From NCBI GenBank assembly GCA_017526905.1, contig JAFXQT010000067.1:1-64000 (forward strand): a stretch of DNA of 64,000 nucleotides, written 5' to 3'. The position numbers and the translations under genes were made by a program. The notes under the pieces were generated by a model. The model was not told where the DNA came from. It searched no databases and was given only the letters and a program-made list of their open reading frames with translations. Positions 24,996 to 33,228 of this stretch are shown here, piece after piece. The stretch is from Bacteroidaceae bacterium (GTDB lineage Bacteria > Bacteroidota > Bacteroidia > Bacteroidales > Bacteroidaceae). Each line of letters starts with the position of its first letter. The first letter of the stretch is position 1.

Positions 24996-26267
24996 TCAGA
25001 ACTCCAGTTCGAGGATGTCCTTGAGGCGTGTGAGTGCTTCGAGGTAGTAGTAGTCGGCATAGACGATGCTGTAGTCGATTTCCGAGCCGGCGGGTGCGTT
25101 GCCCACGCTGTGCATCAGGAAGGCGGGGTTGTGTCCGTTGGCGCTGTAGTTCTCGGTGAGGCTTTGCAGCATGGTCACGGCCTGCTGGCGGTAGGCTTTG
25201 GCTTTCTTGGGGCCGATGGTGTTGAAGGTGGAAAGCTCGAGCAGCGCCGATGCCACTACGGCGGCAGCCGATGCATCGCGTGGTGCATCGGCCGGGGCGG
25301 AGAAGTCCCAGAGTGGCACTTGGTCAGCCGGCAGACGGCTGATGAACACGTCGGCTGCGCGGCAGGCGGTGTCGAGGAACTGGCGCTTGCCTGTTTCGCG
25401 GAAGGCCATGGTAAAGCCATACACGGCCCATGCCTGTCCGCGTGCCCACATGCTGCTGTCGGCCAGGCCCTGGTGGGTGACGCCGCGCAGGAAGTGGCCG
25501 TCGATCGTGTCATACACGGCCACGTGGTAGCTGGTGCCATCCGGCCGGAAGTGGTGCTCCATGGTCGTGTTGGCATGTGTGGTGGCTATCTGTGCCAGTT
25601 CCTTGCGGCCGCCGTTCTGTGCGGCCCAGTAGAGCAGTTCCAGGTTGATCATGTTGTCCATGATGGTGTTATGGCCTCCGAACTTCTGCACGTTGCGCGG
25701 CCAGGACAGGATGGTGCCCACGTTGGGGCGGAAGAGAGTGGCCAGCGAGTCGGCCGCCTGCAGCAGCATGGTGCGCAGCTGCGGAATGAGTGCCTTGTCG
25801 GCTGCGCGTACCTCCTGCGGCAGCTGTTCGCATTCCAGTTCATGCTGCAGCACCCGCAGGCCTGTGCCGGCGCTGCAGAAGAGGAGGAATCCGAGGTCGT
25901 GGTCCAGCACCGGCTGGTCGATGATGCGTTGCATGGCTTGTGTGGCCTGCACGGCAGCGCGGCGCACGGTGGTGTCGGTGGGGTGGTTCAGCAAGTCCAG
26001 CCAAAGGATGCCTGGCCAGAAGCCTGAGCACCACTCTTCGGCGCAAACGGGCCGGCAGGCCCATGTGATGCCGTCGGGTGCGATGTTGCGCGGCATCATC
26101 TCGTAGGGGTAGAGCGAGTCGGCATCCAGCTGCGTCAGGGCATGCAGCACCTGCTTGTGGCAGTAGTCGATGGCCGCATCGTGGTCGAAGTCGTAGTGCT
26201 CGGCCTGTATGCATGCCCCCGTCAGCAGCGGCAGGAGCAGGATCAGTAGGAAGGGCTTTCTGGTCAT
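24996..26267 (-). CDS. GH88-family unsaturated glucuronyl hydrolase lipoprotein
   Basis: The product is 423 aa with lipobox LTGAC (C19). The alpha6/alpha6 barrel is recognised by EEWCSGFWPGILWLDLL, LDHDLGFLLFCSAGTG (D122, D124), GHNTIMDNMINLELLYWA (D204), RGQAWAVYGFTMAFRETG and the end YADYYYLEALTRL. GH88 enzymes hydrate the vinyl ether of unsaturated glucuronyl sugars released by polysaccharide lyases; D124 and D204 are the probable catalytic pair by motif position. The neighbouring PL1-like protein could supply unsaturated uronides, though PL1 products are usually processed by GH105, so the exact substrate is open. Confidence 0.9.
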   Translation of the reverse strand: MTRKPFLLILLLPLLTGACIQAEHYDFDHDAAIDYCHKQVLHALTQLDADSLYPYEMMPRNIAPDGITWACRPVCAEEWCSGFWPGILWLDLLNHPTDTTVRRAAVQATQAMQRIIDQPVLDHDLGFLLFCSAGTGLRVLQHELECEQLPQEVRAADKALIPQLRTMLLQAADSLATLFRPNVGTILSWPRNVQKFGGHNTIMDNMINLELLYWAAQNGGRKELAQIATTHANTTMEHHFRPDGTSYHVAVYDTIDGHFLRGVTHQGLADSSMWARGQAWAVYGFTMAFRETGKRQFLDTACRAADVFISRLPADQVPLWDFSAPADAPRDASAAAVVASALLELSTFNTIGPKKAKAYRQQAVTMLQSLTENYSANGHNPAFLMHSVGNAPAGSEIDYSIVYADYYYLEALTRLKDILELEF

Positions 26268-26337
26268 GGCTGAAATGATAGGAGTGTTTGGTGTAAAAGG
26301 GGTGTGATAGGGCGGGAGGGCGTGTGCGGTGTGGGCG

Positions 26338-28086
26338 CTACTTGACGGCCACCTTGTGTCCGCCTACGATATAGATGCCGCGTGGCAGCTGTATGGTGGC
26401 CGTGTTGCCACGTGTCACATACACCGTCTTGACCAGCTGTCCGCCCAGGCTCACAATCTGCACATCGGCATTGTCGGAGGTGGCGGTGATGGCCACGAAG
26501 CCATGTCCGCCGCCCACCATGAGTGCGCCTTGTGCATCGGTGTGGTGCTGGATGGGCTGTATGCCTACGGCCTTGTCGCCCACGCGGCTGCCGAAACGGT
26601 CCACCTCGGTGGGTGTCATCAGGAACCAGCGTTGTGTGGTGGCGCTGTTGGCGTGGTCGAAGTCGGCCGCGTTGGTGGCTTCGTTGTCGCCGGCGTTCAT
26701 GGCCTTTGAGCCATTGGGCTCGGTGATCCAGTAGCTCTTGGTGGCGAAGTTGTAGGTGCCCACCTTGGACGTTTCGCGTGCGGCCAGCAGTTGCAAGCGC
26801 TTCTGGTCGCTGCTGGGCGAGACGGCTGTGCGGAAGGTGGTGCCGTTGTAGATGATGGTGTTGCCCGTGGCCACGTTCTTGAAGGTGTAGTAGCAGCTGG
26901 CGGGGTTGAAGGTGATGTGCCAGGCGAAGGAGTCGTTGGCCAGGATGTCGTCGGAGAGTCCGGCCTGCCAGCGCAGTGCCCTGCTGGCGTTCTCGCGCAG
27001 GTAGGATGTGCGTAGCCCGTGGTCCTCGTCGGCGTTCTTGATGTAGTACTTCAGTGTGTCGTCCTGTTCGAAAGTGTAGGCGGGCTTGGCAAAGTCGTAG
27101 CCCCACAGCGGCAGGTTGTCCTCGCCCAGGGCTCCCACAATCAGCGCGTTGGCATAGTAGAGAATGGGTGTTCCGTTGTCCTCGCCTGCGCCGTTGATGC
27201 CGTAGGGCCACATGTGCTGGTAGTCGCCGTTGAGCACGGCTGTGTTGTTGTTCTCCAGGAAGTGCATCACGCGGTCCACGCGGTCGCCCAGCCAAGTGCC
27301 TCGTGTGTTGTTGGAGCGGTAGATGCTGCCAATCCAGTTGGTGGGGCTGTAGCCGTTGTCCCAGCCAATCACGCCCAGACCGTGCGAGCCCTCGTGCATG
27401 ATGGTTCCGGTGCGCTGGTAGGAGGGATTGCCGCCCACGCGCATGTAGCCGCCGTGCGAGCAGTCGGCCGTTCCGGCCCCGCCGCCGGCTCCGGCGCCAT
27501 ACACATAGTGTATGCTCAGCGAGAAGTTCTTGGTGTGGCCAGTCACGTTGTTCCAGTACTTGATGGCATCGTCGGCCGCAGCAATGATGCGCTTGTTGGT
27601 GGCATCGTCGCCGTTGTTCTCATACCAGTAGGACGTGTTTCCTTTGGGCAGCGTGTACAGCTTGATGGGCTTGCTGTAGCCCACCTTCCAGTTGGCGCCG
27701 ATGCCGAAGGCGCGTATGTAATAGACGGTGGCCGGCTTCAGGTTCTCCATGGCGTAGATGAAGCCGTTGTTGCTGTAGGTGGTCAGGGTATAGTTGTCCA
27801 GCACGGTAGGCTCGGGGTTGGTCGAGCTGTAGCACAGGCCGATGCCGTTGGGTGCGGCCTGTCCGGTGCGTGTGAGGCGTGCGAAGATGACGGTTGAGCC
27901 CTGCACGGCGCTGTTCAGTTTCAGCGTAGGTGCGGTGCCGGTGGCGTTGGCGATGAGTTGGGCCAGTTCCTCCTGGCTCACGTCCTTGATGCCGGCTTGT
28001 GCCTGTAGCGAGCAGGCCAGCAGGCAGCATGCGGCAATGCGGGCGAAGCGTTGGCCCAGGAGTGCAGTAGGTGCGAGTTGTTTCAT
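26338..28086 (-). CDS. secreted HExxH putative metalloprotease with FN3-like and beta-trefoil regions
   Basis: The product is 582 aa. A signal peptide (to about SLQAQA, residue 31) is followed by a fibronectin-III-like beta sandwich (about 50-145). A catalytic-type domain has TIMHEGSHGLGV (HEGSH at 231-235), and a glycine-rich AGAGGGAGT lies just before it. The region at about 370-520 looks like a ricin-type beta-trefoil (CYYTFKNVATGNTIIYNG, TTQRWFLM). The tail (GIYIVGGHKVAVK) resembles a Bacteroidetes type IX secretion sorting signal. HExxH indicates zinc binding, but I do not recognise the peptidase family and the third ligand is not certain. It is divergent from greA, with a TACCTTTGC promoter element at 28122-28130. 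Confidence 0.75.
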   Translation of the reverse strand: MKQLAPTALLGQRFARIAACCLLACSLQAQAGIKDVSQEELAQLIANATGTAPTLKLNSAVQGSTVIFARLTRTGQAAPNGIGLCYSSTNPEPTVLDNYTLTTYSNNGFIYAMENLKPATVYYIRAFGIGANWKVGYSKPIKLYTLPKGNTSYWYENNGDDATNKRIIAAADDAIKYWNNVTGHTKNFSLSIHYVYGAGAGGGAGTADCSHGGYMRVGGNPSYQRTGTIMHEGSHGLGVIGWDNGYSPTNWIGSIYRSNNTRGTWLGDRVDRVMHFLENNNTAVLNGDYQHMWPYGINGAGEDNGTPILYYANALIVGALGEDNLPLWGYDFAKPAYTFEQDDTLKYYIKNADEDHGLRTSYLRENASRALRWQAGLSDDILANDSFAWHITFNPASCYYTFKNVATGNTIIYNGTTFRTAVSPSSDQKRLQLLAARETSKVGTYNFATKSYWITEPNGSKAMNAGDNEATNAADFDHANSATTQRWFLMTPTEVDRFGSRVGDKAVGIQPIQHHTDAQGALMVGGGHGFVAITATSDNADVQIVSLGGQLVKTVYVTRGNTATIQLPRGIYIVGGHKVAVK

Positions 28087-28121
28087 TTGCTTTGTAGTTA
28101 GTTCTTTTCGTTGTTATCGTG

Positions 28122-28156
28122 GCAAAGGTAATACTTTTTGTTGATTCGCGGGCAAA
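28122..28156 (-). promoter_or_regulatory. promoter of the HExxH protein gene
   Basis: The minus strand has TACCTTTGC (28122-28130) preceded by TTTG (28153-28156) at a spacing of 22, slightly long for the Bacteroidetes promoter. Confidence 0.55.
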
Positions 28157-28215
28157 ACCTGGGGCCTTTTTCGGCGAAAAGGCGGCCAAAAGTGTAGCGT
28201 TCGCACTTTTTTGCC

Positions 28216-28224
28216 TACCTTTGC
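28216..28224 (+). promoter_or_regulatory. -7 promoter element of greA
   Basis: TACCTTTGC matches the Bacteroidetes -7 consensus 24 bp upstream of the greA start. No clear TTTG -33 box is seen. Confidence 0.55.
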
Positions 28225-28247
28225 CTCGGATTTTTGAAACAAAGACC

Positions 28248-28718
28248 ATGGAATATATGTCAAAGGAGGGCTACGACAAGCTCGTGGCCGAACTGCGCGA
28301 ACTGGAGAATGTGGAGCTGCCCCGCGTGAAGGACGCCATCTCCGAGGCGCGCGACAAGGGCGACCTCAGTGAGAACTTTGAGTACCATGCCGCCAAGCGC
28401 GAGCAGGGACGCCTGCTGGGGCGCATCCGCTTTATGCAGCGTGTGCTGGAACATGCACGTGTGATTGACACGTCGCGCCTCAGCGGCGACTGCGTGCAGC
28501 TGCTCAGCCGCGTGGAGATGACCAACCTGGCCTCGCAGGCGCACATGACCTATATTATAGCAAGCCCCCACGAAGCCAATCTCCGCGAGGGCAAGATCTC
28601 GATCAAGTCGCCCATCGGACAGGCGTTGCTGAACCGTAAGGTGGGCGACGTGGTGGAGGTGCGTGTGCCGGCCGGCCTGATGCAGTTGCGCATCGACCGT
28701 ATCGAGGTGGCAGGCTAA
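28248..28718 (+). CDS. greA: transcription elongation factor GreA
   Basis: The product (156 aa) rescues backtracked RNA polymerase by stimulating transcript cleavage. The N-terminal coiled coil carries the tip motif RDKGDLSENFEYHAAKREQ with the catalytic acidic residues. The C-terminal domain ends SIKSPIGQALLNRKVGDVVEVRVPAG in family style, split here only by sequence length. The Met at 28248 was chosen over the open frame back to 28119 because it fits the family length and follows the promoter element. The stop codon overlaps the stop of the convergent PL1-like gene. Confidence 0.96.
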   Translation: MEYMSKEGYDKLVAELRELENVELPRVKDAISEARDKGDLSENFEYHAAKREQGRLLGRIRFMQRVLEHARVIDTSRLSGDCVQLLSRVEMTNLASQAHMTYIIASPHEANLREGKISIKSPIGQALLNRKVGDVVEVRVPAGLMQLRIDRIEVAG

Positions 28719-31471
28719 ATCCCCCTCAGTACTTTGCGTGTAGTCACGGAGCCGTCGGCTTCCGTGCGTTGTTCTATGCAGATGCCGCGCTGCGGTGCCT
28801 GCAGGCGTGTGCCTTGCAGCGTGTAGTAGCGTGGCGGCTGTGCTGTGTGCGTGTGTTGCCGTGGCGTGCCGATGGCGGTGGGCAGCGGCTCGATGTTTGT
28901 AGGCTCGATCACCCAGCGCAGGCGGGTGCGGTCGGCATGCACGCCGAATATGGTGAGCGGCCCGCCCTTGCCGTCGGCGTCGGGGTTGCCCACGTTGAAC
29001 AGCCGCTTGCCGCGTTCGTCGGCATCCAGGTAGAAGGCCGCGTGGCCGTTGTCATGCTTGGCGTAGCAGGGGTAGATGGTGGTGGGTGTGCTGGTCAGGT
29101 AGTTGTCGATGGCCATGTATGCGCCGCTTTCTTGGTTGCGCACGTAGTAGAGGCGTCCGCTCGGGTCGGCTTCCAGTGTCCACAGTGCGGCGCGTTGCAG
29201 GCCCACGGGGTCCTCGGCGCCGTCGCGTATCTGCTGTTCCGACAGGCCGATGCGGTACACCAGCGAGTCGCGGCTGCCGTCGGCGCTGGGCACGCAGCAC
29301 AGGTAGCGGCGCTGAATGTCGGGCGTGGCCGTGGCGGCGCTGGCGTTCGACATGGTTCCGAAACTATATATGTTGTAGCATTTGGCGGGGTCGAAGCCGG
29401 CCAGCACCATCACTTCCGAGGCCGGCACGGCGGCAAAGGTGAACACCATGTCGGCGCGGTCGAAGGTGCCCGAGCCCCAGATCCAGTCGTTGCCGAAGCC
29501 GCGCGCGCGGATTTGCTGGTTCTTGTTCTGCGGGCAGTTGATGCGGTACATCGAGATGGCTGCCGACGAGCCGGCCTGCGAGGGCTGCTGGTCGCCGGTG
29601 TAGTTGATGGTGAGCAGGGTGGGGGTGGTGGTCTGTCCGATGCGGTCGTCGCCGTCGGACGTGGTGCCGTTGGTGGGTGCCATGTAGGTGCCGGTGGCGC
29701 AGTTGCGCAGATAGAAGCAGCCTTCGGCAGGCGTTATCTCCCACAGTTGTGCGGGGCTGTCCCACTGGAACTCTTCCGATGCGCCCAGGCTGCCGCCGGC
29801 CGTAAAGGTGAGGTACTTGGGCACGCCGCCCAGGCTGGTGCCCGAGTTGTAGGGGATGGTGGCGTAGTTGATGATGCGGTACAGGTAGCCTTGGCTTGGG
29901 GCGAAGGTGGTGGTGCCTGCCGCCGTGCCGTGGCCCGGCTGCATGTATTCGTTGTTCACCGACACGATGGCCGAGTAGGCCGATTCGGCTTCGTCGGTGA
30001 TGGCTTTCAGACGGAAATAGTAGATGTGGCCGGCGGTGAGGCCCGTCAGGGTGGTGGCCGTTACCTTGCCGCTCACGCGCTTGGCCTCGGTGAAGTAGCG
30101 GCCGTCGTCCGACACCTCGACCACGATGCTCTTGGCCACCACCTCGCCGTTGCTCCACGTCAGCCGCACGGCGCCGTTGGTGCCCATCTGCGCCTTCAGG
30201 TTCTGCGGTGCCGAGAGGAAGAAGGTCTTCACGGCCAGGCTGTTGATGTAGTGCTCTATGTTGGTGTATCCGCCGCCCAGCGTGTAGGCATTGGCGTCGT
30301 TGCTCTGTGGGTTCAGCCCGTTGGCCCGTTCCCACTCGTCGGCCATGCCGTCGTTGTCGGCATCGGTGGGGCGAGTGCCTCCGGCCAGTGTGCCGATGCC
30401 GCCCACGTCGCCCTCGTTGGCTATGAAGCTGCCCTTGGTGCCGAGCGAGGTGAGCTGCTCAATGTAGCGGCGGTCGTGCACGTCGCGCACCCGTGAGGCC
30501 CCCACGTGCTCCACCACCGTGGCGTAGGCCTGTGCGGCCGTCTCCAGGTTCTGCGGGTGTGTGGTGTTGAAGTTGGGCTTCTGCATGGGCGTGGCCCCGT
30601 TGTAGTCGGTGATGAGTGTGCCGTCCAGCGTGCCGTTGCAGTTGCCGTCGTAGTAGTTGCCGGTGGAGTAGAGGTGGTCGGTCTCCGTCCACTGGTCAAA
30701 GTATTTGTACGACCCTTCTGGCCCGGCAATGAAGTAGTTGTTCATGAGGTCCTGGTAGTTGTCGCCGGCCGAGTGTCCGCCCATCACGCCCATGGCATAG
30801 TTGTACACCACGTTGTTGTAGTACTGTACGCCGCACTTCATCTTCGGGTTTCGGCTTTTGTTGTCAATCCACAGGCAGTGGCTGATGGTCCAGTTGCGTG
30901 TGCCGTCGGTAATGCTTCCGAAGCGTTGCGGCTCGATGCCTTCGGCAATGATGCAGTTCTGCCACGTCACGTTGTTGGCATCCTTGATGTGTACGTTGTC
31001 CCACGGTCCCCACGACACGCTGCAGTGGTCCATGATGAAGTTCTCGCAGTAGTCCAGCGTCAGCGTGCACTTGCTGCTGTTCACGCTCTTGCCTCCGCGC
31101 ATCCTGATGTAGCGCATGATCACGTTCTTGCTGTTGGATGCGATGACGCGGCCACCGTAGATGGTGATGCCCTCGCCGGGGGCTGTCTGGCCGGCTATGG
31201 TGATGTTGCTGGCAATGGTGATGCTGGCGTTGGTGATGTCGATGATGCCACCAACGTCGAACACCACCGTTCGGCCCGACTTGCTCACGGCGTCGGCCAG
31301 CGAGCCGGCTCCCGATGCGTTCAGGTTGGTCACGTGTACCACTTGGCCGCCGCGGCCGCCTGTGGCATAGGCGGCATAGCCCTCGGCACCGGGGAAGGCC
31401 AGTTGCTGGGCTTGGGTGCTCATGGCACAGCTCAGCAGAAGGATTGATGTGGAAAAACTGTGTAGTTTCAT
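28715..31471 (-). CDS. secreted PL1 pectate-lyase-like protein with FN3 and beta-trefoil regions
   Basis: The product is 918 aa. A signal peptide (to STQAQ) is followed by a right-handed beta-helix of the pectate lyase type: AFPGAEGYAAYATGGRGG at the start, then ITIAGQTAPGEGITIYGG, NFIMDHCSVSWGPWDN and GVQYYNNVVYNY. A thrombospondin-3-type calcium motif (DADNDGMADEWE) lies at about residue 370. An FN3-like module (about 425-510) and two trefoil-like segments (LWEITPAEGCFYLRN, LWTLEADPSGRLYYVRN) follow. The tail (YYTLQGTRLQAPQRGI) is a typical Bacteroidetes secreted-protein end. It probably cleaves polygalacturonate-like chains at or outside the surface. A -7 element lies at 31526-31534. Its stop overlaps the greA stop by three bases. 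Confidence 0.85.
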   Translation of the reverse strand: MKLHSFSTSILLLSCAMSTQAQQLAFPGAEGYAAYATGGRGGQVVHVTNLNASGAGSLADAVSKSGRTVVFDVGGIIDITNASITIASNITIAGQTAPGEGITIYGGRVIASNSKNVIMRYIRMRGGKSVNSSKCTLTLDYCENFIMDHCSVSWGPWDNVHIKDANNVTWQNCIIAEGIEPQRFGSITDGTRNWTISHCLWIDNKSRNPKMKCGVQYYNNVVYNYAMGVMGGHSAGDNYQDLMNNYFIAGPEGSYKYFDQWTETDHLYSTGNYYDGNCNGTLDGTLITDYNGATPMQKPNFNTTHPQNLETAAQAYATVVEHVGASRVRDVHDRRYIEQLTSLGTKGSFIANEGDVGGIGTLAGGTRPTDADNDGMADEWERANGLNPQSNDANAYTLGGGYTNIEHYINSLAVKTFFLSAPQNLKAQMGTNGAVRLTWSNGEVVAKSIVVEVSDDGRYFTEAKRVSGKVTATTLTGLTAGHIYYFRLKAITDEAESAYSAIVSVNNEYMQPGHGTAAGTTTFAPSQGYLYRIINYATIPYNSGTSLGGVPKYLTFTAGGSLGASEEFQWDSPAQLWEITPAEGCFYLRNCATGTYMAPTNGTTSDGDDRIGQTTTPTLLTINYTGDQQPSQAGSSAAISMYRINCPQNKNQQIRARGFGNDWIWGSGTFDRADMVFTFAAVPASEVMVLAGFDPAKCYNIYSFGTMSNASAATATPDIQRRYLCCVPSADGSRDSLVYRIGLSEQQIRDGAEDPVGLQRAALWTLEADPSGRLYYVRNQESGAYMAIDNYLTSTPTTIYPCYAKHDNGHAAFYLDADERGKRLFNVGNPDADGKGGPLTIFGVHADRTRLRWVIEPTNIEPLPTAIGTPRQHTHTAQPPRYYTLQGTRLQAPQRGICIEQRTEADGSVTTRKVLRGI

Positions 31472-31525
31472 TAGTATAGAGCTTGAGTGTTGTCTTTGAG
31501 TGTTGTCTTTTTAGGTATTCCAGCA

Positions 31526-31534
31526 GCAAAGGTA
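31526..31534 (-). promoter_or_regulatory. -7 promoter element of the PL1-like gene
   Basis: The minus strand reads TACCTTTGC 55 bp upstream of the start; a partial -33 (TTG) lies at 31554-31556. Confidence 0.5.
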
Positions 31535-31782
31535 GGCCTTTTTTCCGACACTGCAATGTTTTTCTGCCGAAATAGGCGTAAACATTTTCCTATTTTCGGC
31601 CTAAATGTATGAAAGTGAAACAGATGGATGTCGAATTCTGAAGCAGAACTTTCGCACCGGCATGGGGGGAGGGCATCCGCTGATGCCACAAGGGAAAGAG
31701 GCGAAAGAAAAAACGAAGAGTTCCCCCTTATAATTCCCTTTAGTTAGAAGTAAAAAAGAACATCATCAGAGATGATGATTGA

Positions 31783-31798
31783 CGGCAAAGCTTTGCCG
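31783..31798. repeat. perfect 16-bp palindrome CGGCAAAGCTTTGCCG
   Basis: This is a fully symmetric sequence in gene-free DNA. It could be a protein-binding site or a relic; nothing nearby decides which. Confidence 0.6.
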
Positions 31799-32033
31799 CA
31801 ACAACAAACAGCTGCTCCTGAGCTCGCGCCGCGTGCCAGCCACGGCCCGCTGCGTCACAGGTGGCTTCGCCATCATCATCATCGCCTTCTTTGTTAATAT
31901 CAAAGTGTGAAAAACCAAGACAATACGCCTTCTCCTTATGGCGCTGCCTTACGTGCATCCGCTTTCGCCGAACGGCCTGTTCTTGCTGCCATTTGCTCCA
32001 AACTCCAAAATGCCTCTAGGGAGAAATCTTTTT

Positions 32034-32131
32034 GGGTTAACCCTATTTGCAATCAGGGTTAACCCAAACACCAATCAGGGTTAACCCAAACGCCAATTGA
32101 GGTTACCCCTAATGTCCATCGGGGTTAACCT
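32034..32131. repeat. five 22-bp repeats with palindromic core GGGTTAACCC
   Basis: Cores begin at exactly 22-bp intervals: 32034, 32056, 32078, 32100 and 32122. The first three cores are perfect GGGTTAACCC palindromes. The fourth reads AGGTTACCCC and the fifth GGGTTAACCT. The spacers share a CCAAT-like segment (CACCAATCA, CGCCAATTG, GTCCATCG). The 22-bp period is two helical turns, which places all cores on one face of the DNA. Confidence 0.95.
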
Positions 32132-32210
32132 CAATCGTAATCCATGCTTGTTTCGATGTCTCGTGGTGGCTGCTTTCAGCTTGGCAGCCTTCTGTGCAGG
32201 CACGGCCTGC

Positions 32211-33020
32211 CTACAAGGCACGCTGGCGAACGAAGCAGCCGGAGAATATCTCTTCGATGTGTTCTACGGGGTCTGCGAAAATTCCGTACACGGCCGAGCC
32301 GCTTCCCGACATGGCTGCGTAGGTGGCACCCAAGTCGATGAGCTTGTCCTTGATGGCCGCAATCTCCGGGTACTTGGGGAACACGCTGGCCTCAAAATCG
32401 TTCACCATCAGTTGCTGCCACTCTTCCACCGGGCGTTTCACAATTTCCGTCAGGGGCATGTCTGGCTGGTGTGGTGTGATGGCGGCGTAGGCATCGCGTG
32501 TGCTGACGTGGATGTCGGGCTTGACCAGCACCAGCGTCCAGCCAATCAGCTCCAGCGCAATGGGTGTCAGCACATTGCCTATGCCGGTGGCGAAGGCTGG
32601 CGTGTTGCGCACAAAGAAGGGGCAGTCGGCGCCCAGCACGGCAAGCCGTTCCTCCATCTGCTCGGTGCTCATTCCCAGCGCAAAGCGCTCGTTCAGCAGC
32701 CGCATCATAAAGGCCGCGTCGGCCGAGCCGCCGCCCAGTCCGGCGCCCGAGGGGATATGCTTGTACAGGTACACGTCGAGCGGCGGCAGGTTGAAATCGG
32801 CTTCCAGCAGTTGCACCACACGCATCACCAGGTTCTCCTCTGGCGGGCAGTCCAGCCGGGTGCCGGCCATGCGGAAGGAGGGCTGCTGGGCGTCGGTCAC
32901 CTCGAGCGCATCCTGCAGTGGGATGGGGTAGAAGATGGTTTCTATGTCGTGGTAGCCGTCCGGGCGGCGTGCCACCACGTTCAGTCCCAGGTTGATCTTG
33001 GCGTTTGGGTAGATAATCAT
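32211..33020 (-). CDS. ispE: 4-diphosphocytidyl-2-C-methyl-D-erythritol kinase
   Basis: The product (269 aa) phosphorylates CDP-methylerythritol in the MEP isoprenoid pathway. This is a GHMP kinase with [11 protein letters not shown] at the N-terminus, the ATP-binding glycine motif [14 protein letters not shown] at about residue 90, and the C-terminal [14 protein letters not shown] motif. The length is normal. A minus-strand TACCTTTGC lies at 33073-33081. Its 3' end is 79 bp from the 22-bp repeat array. Confidence 0.96.
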   Translation of the reverse strand: MIIYPNAKINLGLNVVARRPDGYHDIETIFYPIPLQDALEVTDAQQPSFRMAGTRLDCPPEENLVMRVVQLLEADFNLPPLDVYLYKHIPSGAGLGGGSADAAFMMRLLNERFALGMSTEQMEERLAVLGADCPFFVRNTPAFATGIGNVLTPIALELIGWTLVLVKPDIHVSTRDAYAAITPHQPDMPLTEIVKRPVEEWQQLMVNDFEASVFPKYPEIAAIKDKLIDLGATYAAMSGSGSAVYGIFADPVEHIEEIFSGCFVRQRAL

Positions 33021-33072
33021 TTGGCAGAGATGTTAGGGGCCGTGGCGTGTAAACCCGGCCTTGGTTTGCAGC

Positions 33073-33081
33073 GCAAAGGTA
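33073..33081 (-). promoter_or_regulatory. -7 promoter element of ispE
   Basis: The minus strand reads TACCTTTGC 53 bp upstream of the ispE start; the -33 box is not recognisable. Confidence 0.5.
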
Positions 33082-33163
33082 GGCGAAAGTGGCGTGGTGC
33101 AGCGGCGGCGGGTAGTTAAAAGATGTTCACTTGCTGTGCGGATGCTGCTTTTTTCTCCGATTT

Positions 33164-33196
33164 TTTGGTGCTCTCGCAAATTCGTAGTAATTTTGC
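33164..33196 (+). promoter_or_regulatory. complete Bacteroidetes promoter of the first M6 protease gene
   Basis: TTTG (33164-33167), 20-bp spacer, TAATTTTGC (33188-33196). This is a full match to the -33/-7 consensus, 32 bp before the start codon. Confidence 0.8.
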
Positions 33197-33228
33197 GCGC
33201 TTTTAGGCACCTGCTAAACTTAGCAATC

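Larger units (their letters stand above)
31472..32210. other. gene-free region between the PL1-like gene and ispE
   Basis: This 0.7-kb stretch holds the upstream region of the PL1-like gene, a perfect 16-bp palindrome at 31783-31798, a small CATCATC/GATGATG hairpin at 31761-31777, and the five-copy 22-bp array listed separately. The short minus-strand frame at 31740-31958 has no family features and is rich in low-complexity codons, so it is not called. Confidence 0.65.

Noticed and set aside
28119..28247. Upstream extension of the greA frame
   Set aside because: It runs through the promoter element and lengthens GreA beyond its normal 156-160 residues.
31740..31958. A 72-codon minus-strand frame
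   Set aside because: It contains Asp runs from CATCATC repeats and a palindrome, and has no start signal or family features.
32034..32131. CRISPR-like array
   Set aside because: Repeats are 22 bp with no distinct unique spacers of 30 bp or more, and no cas genes are in the window.
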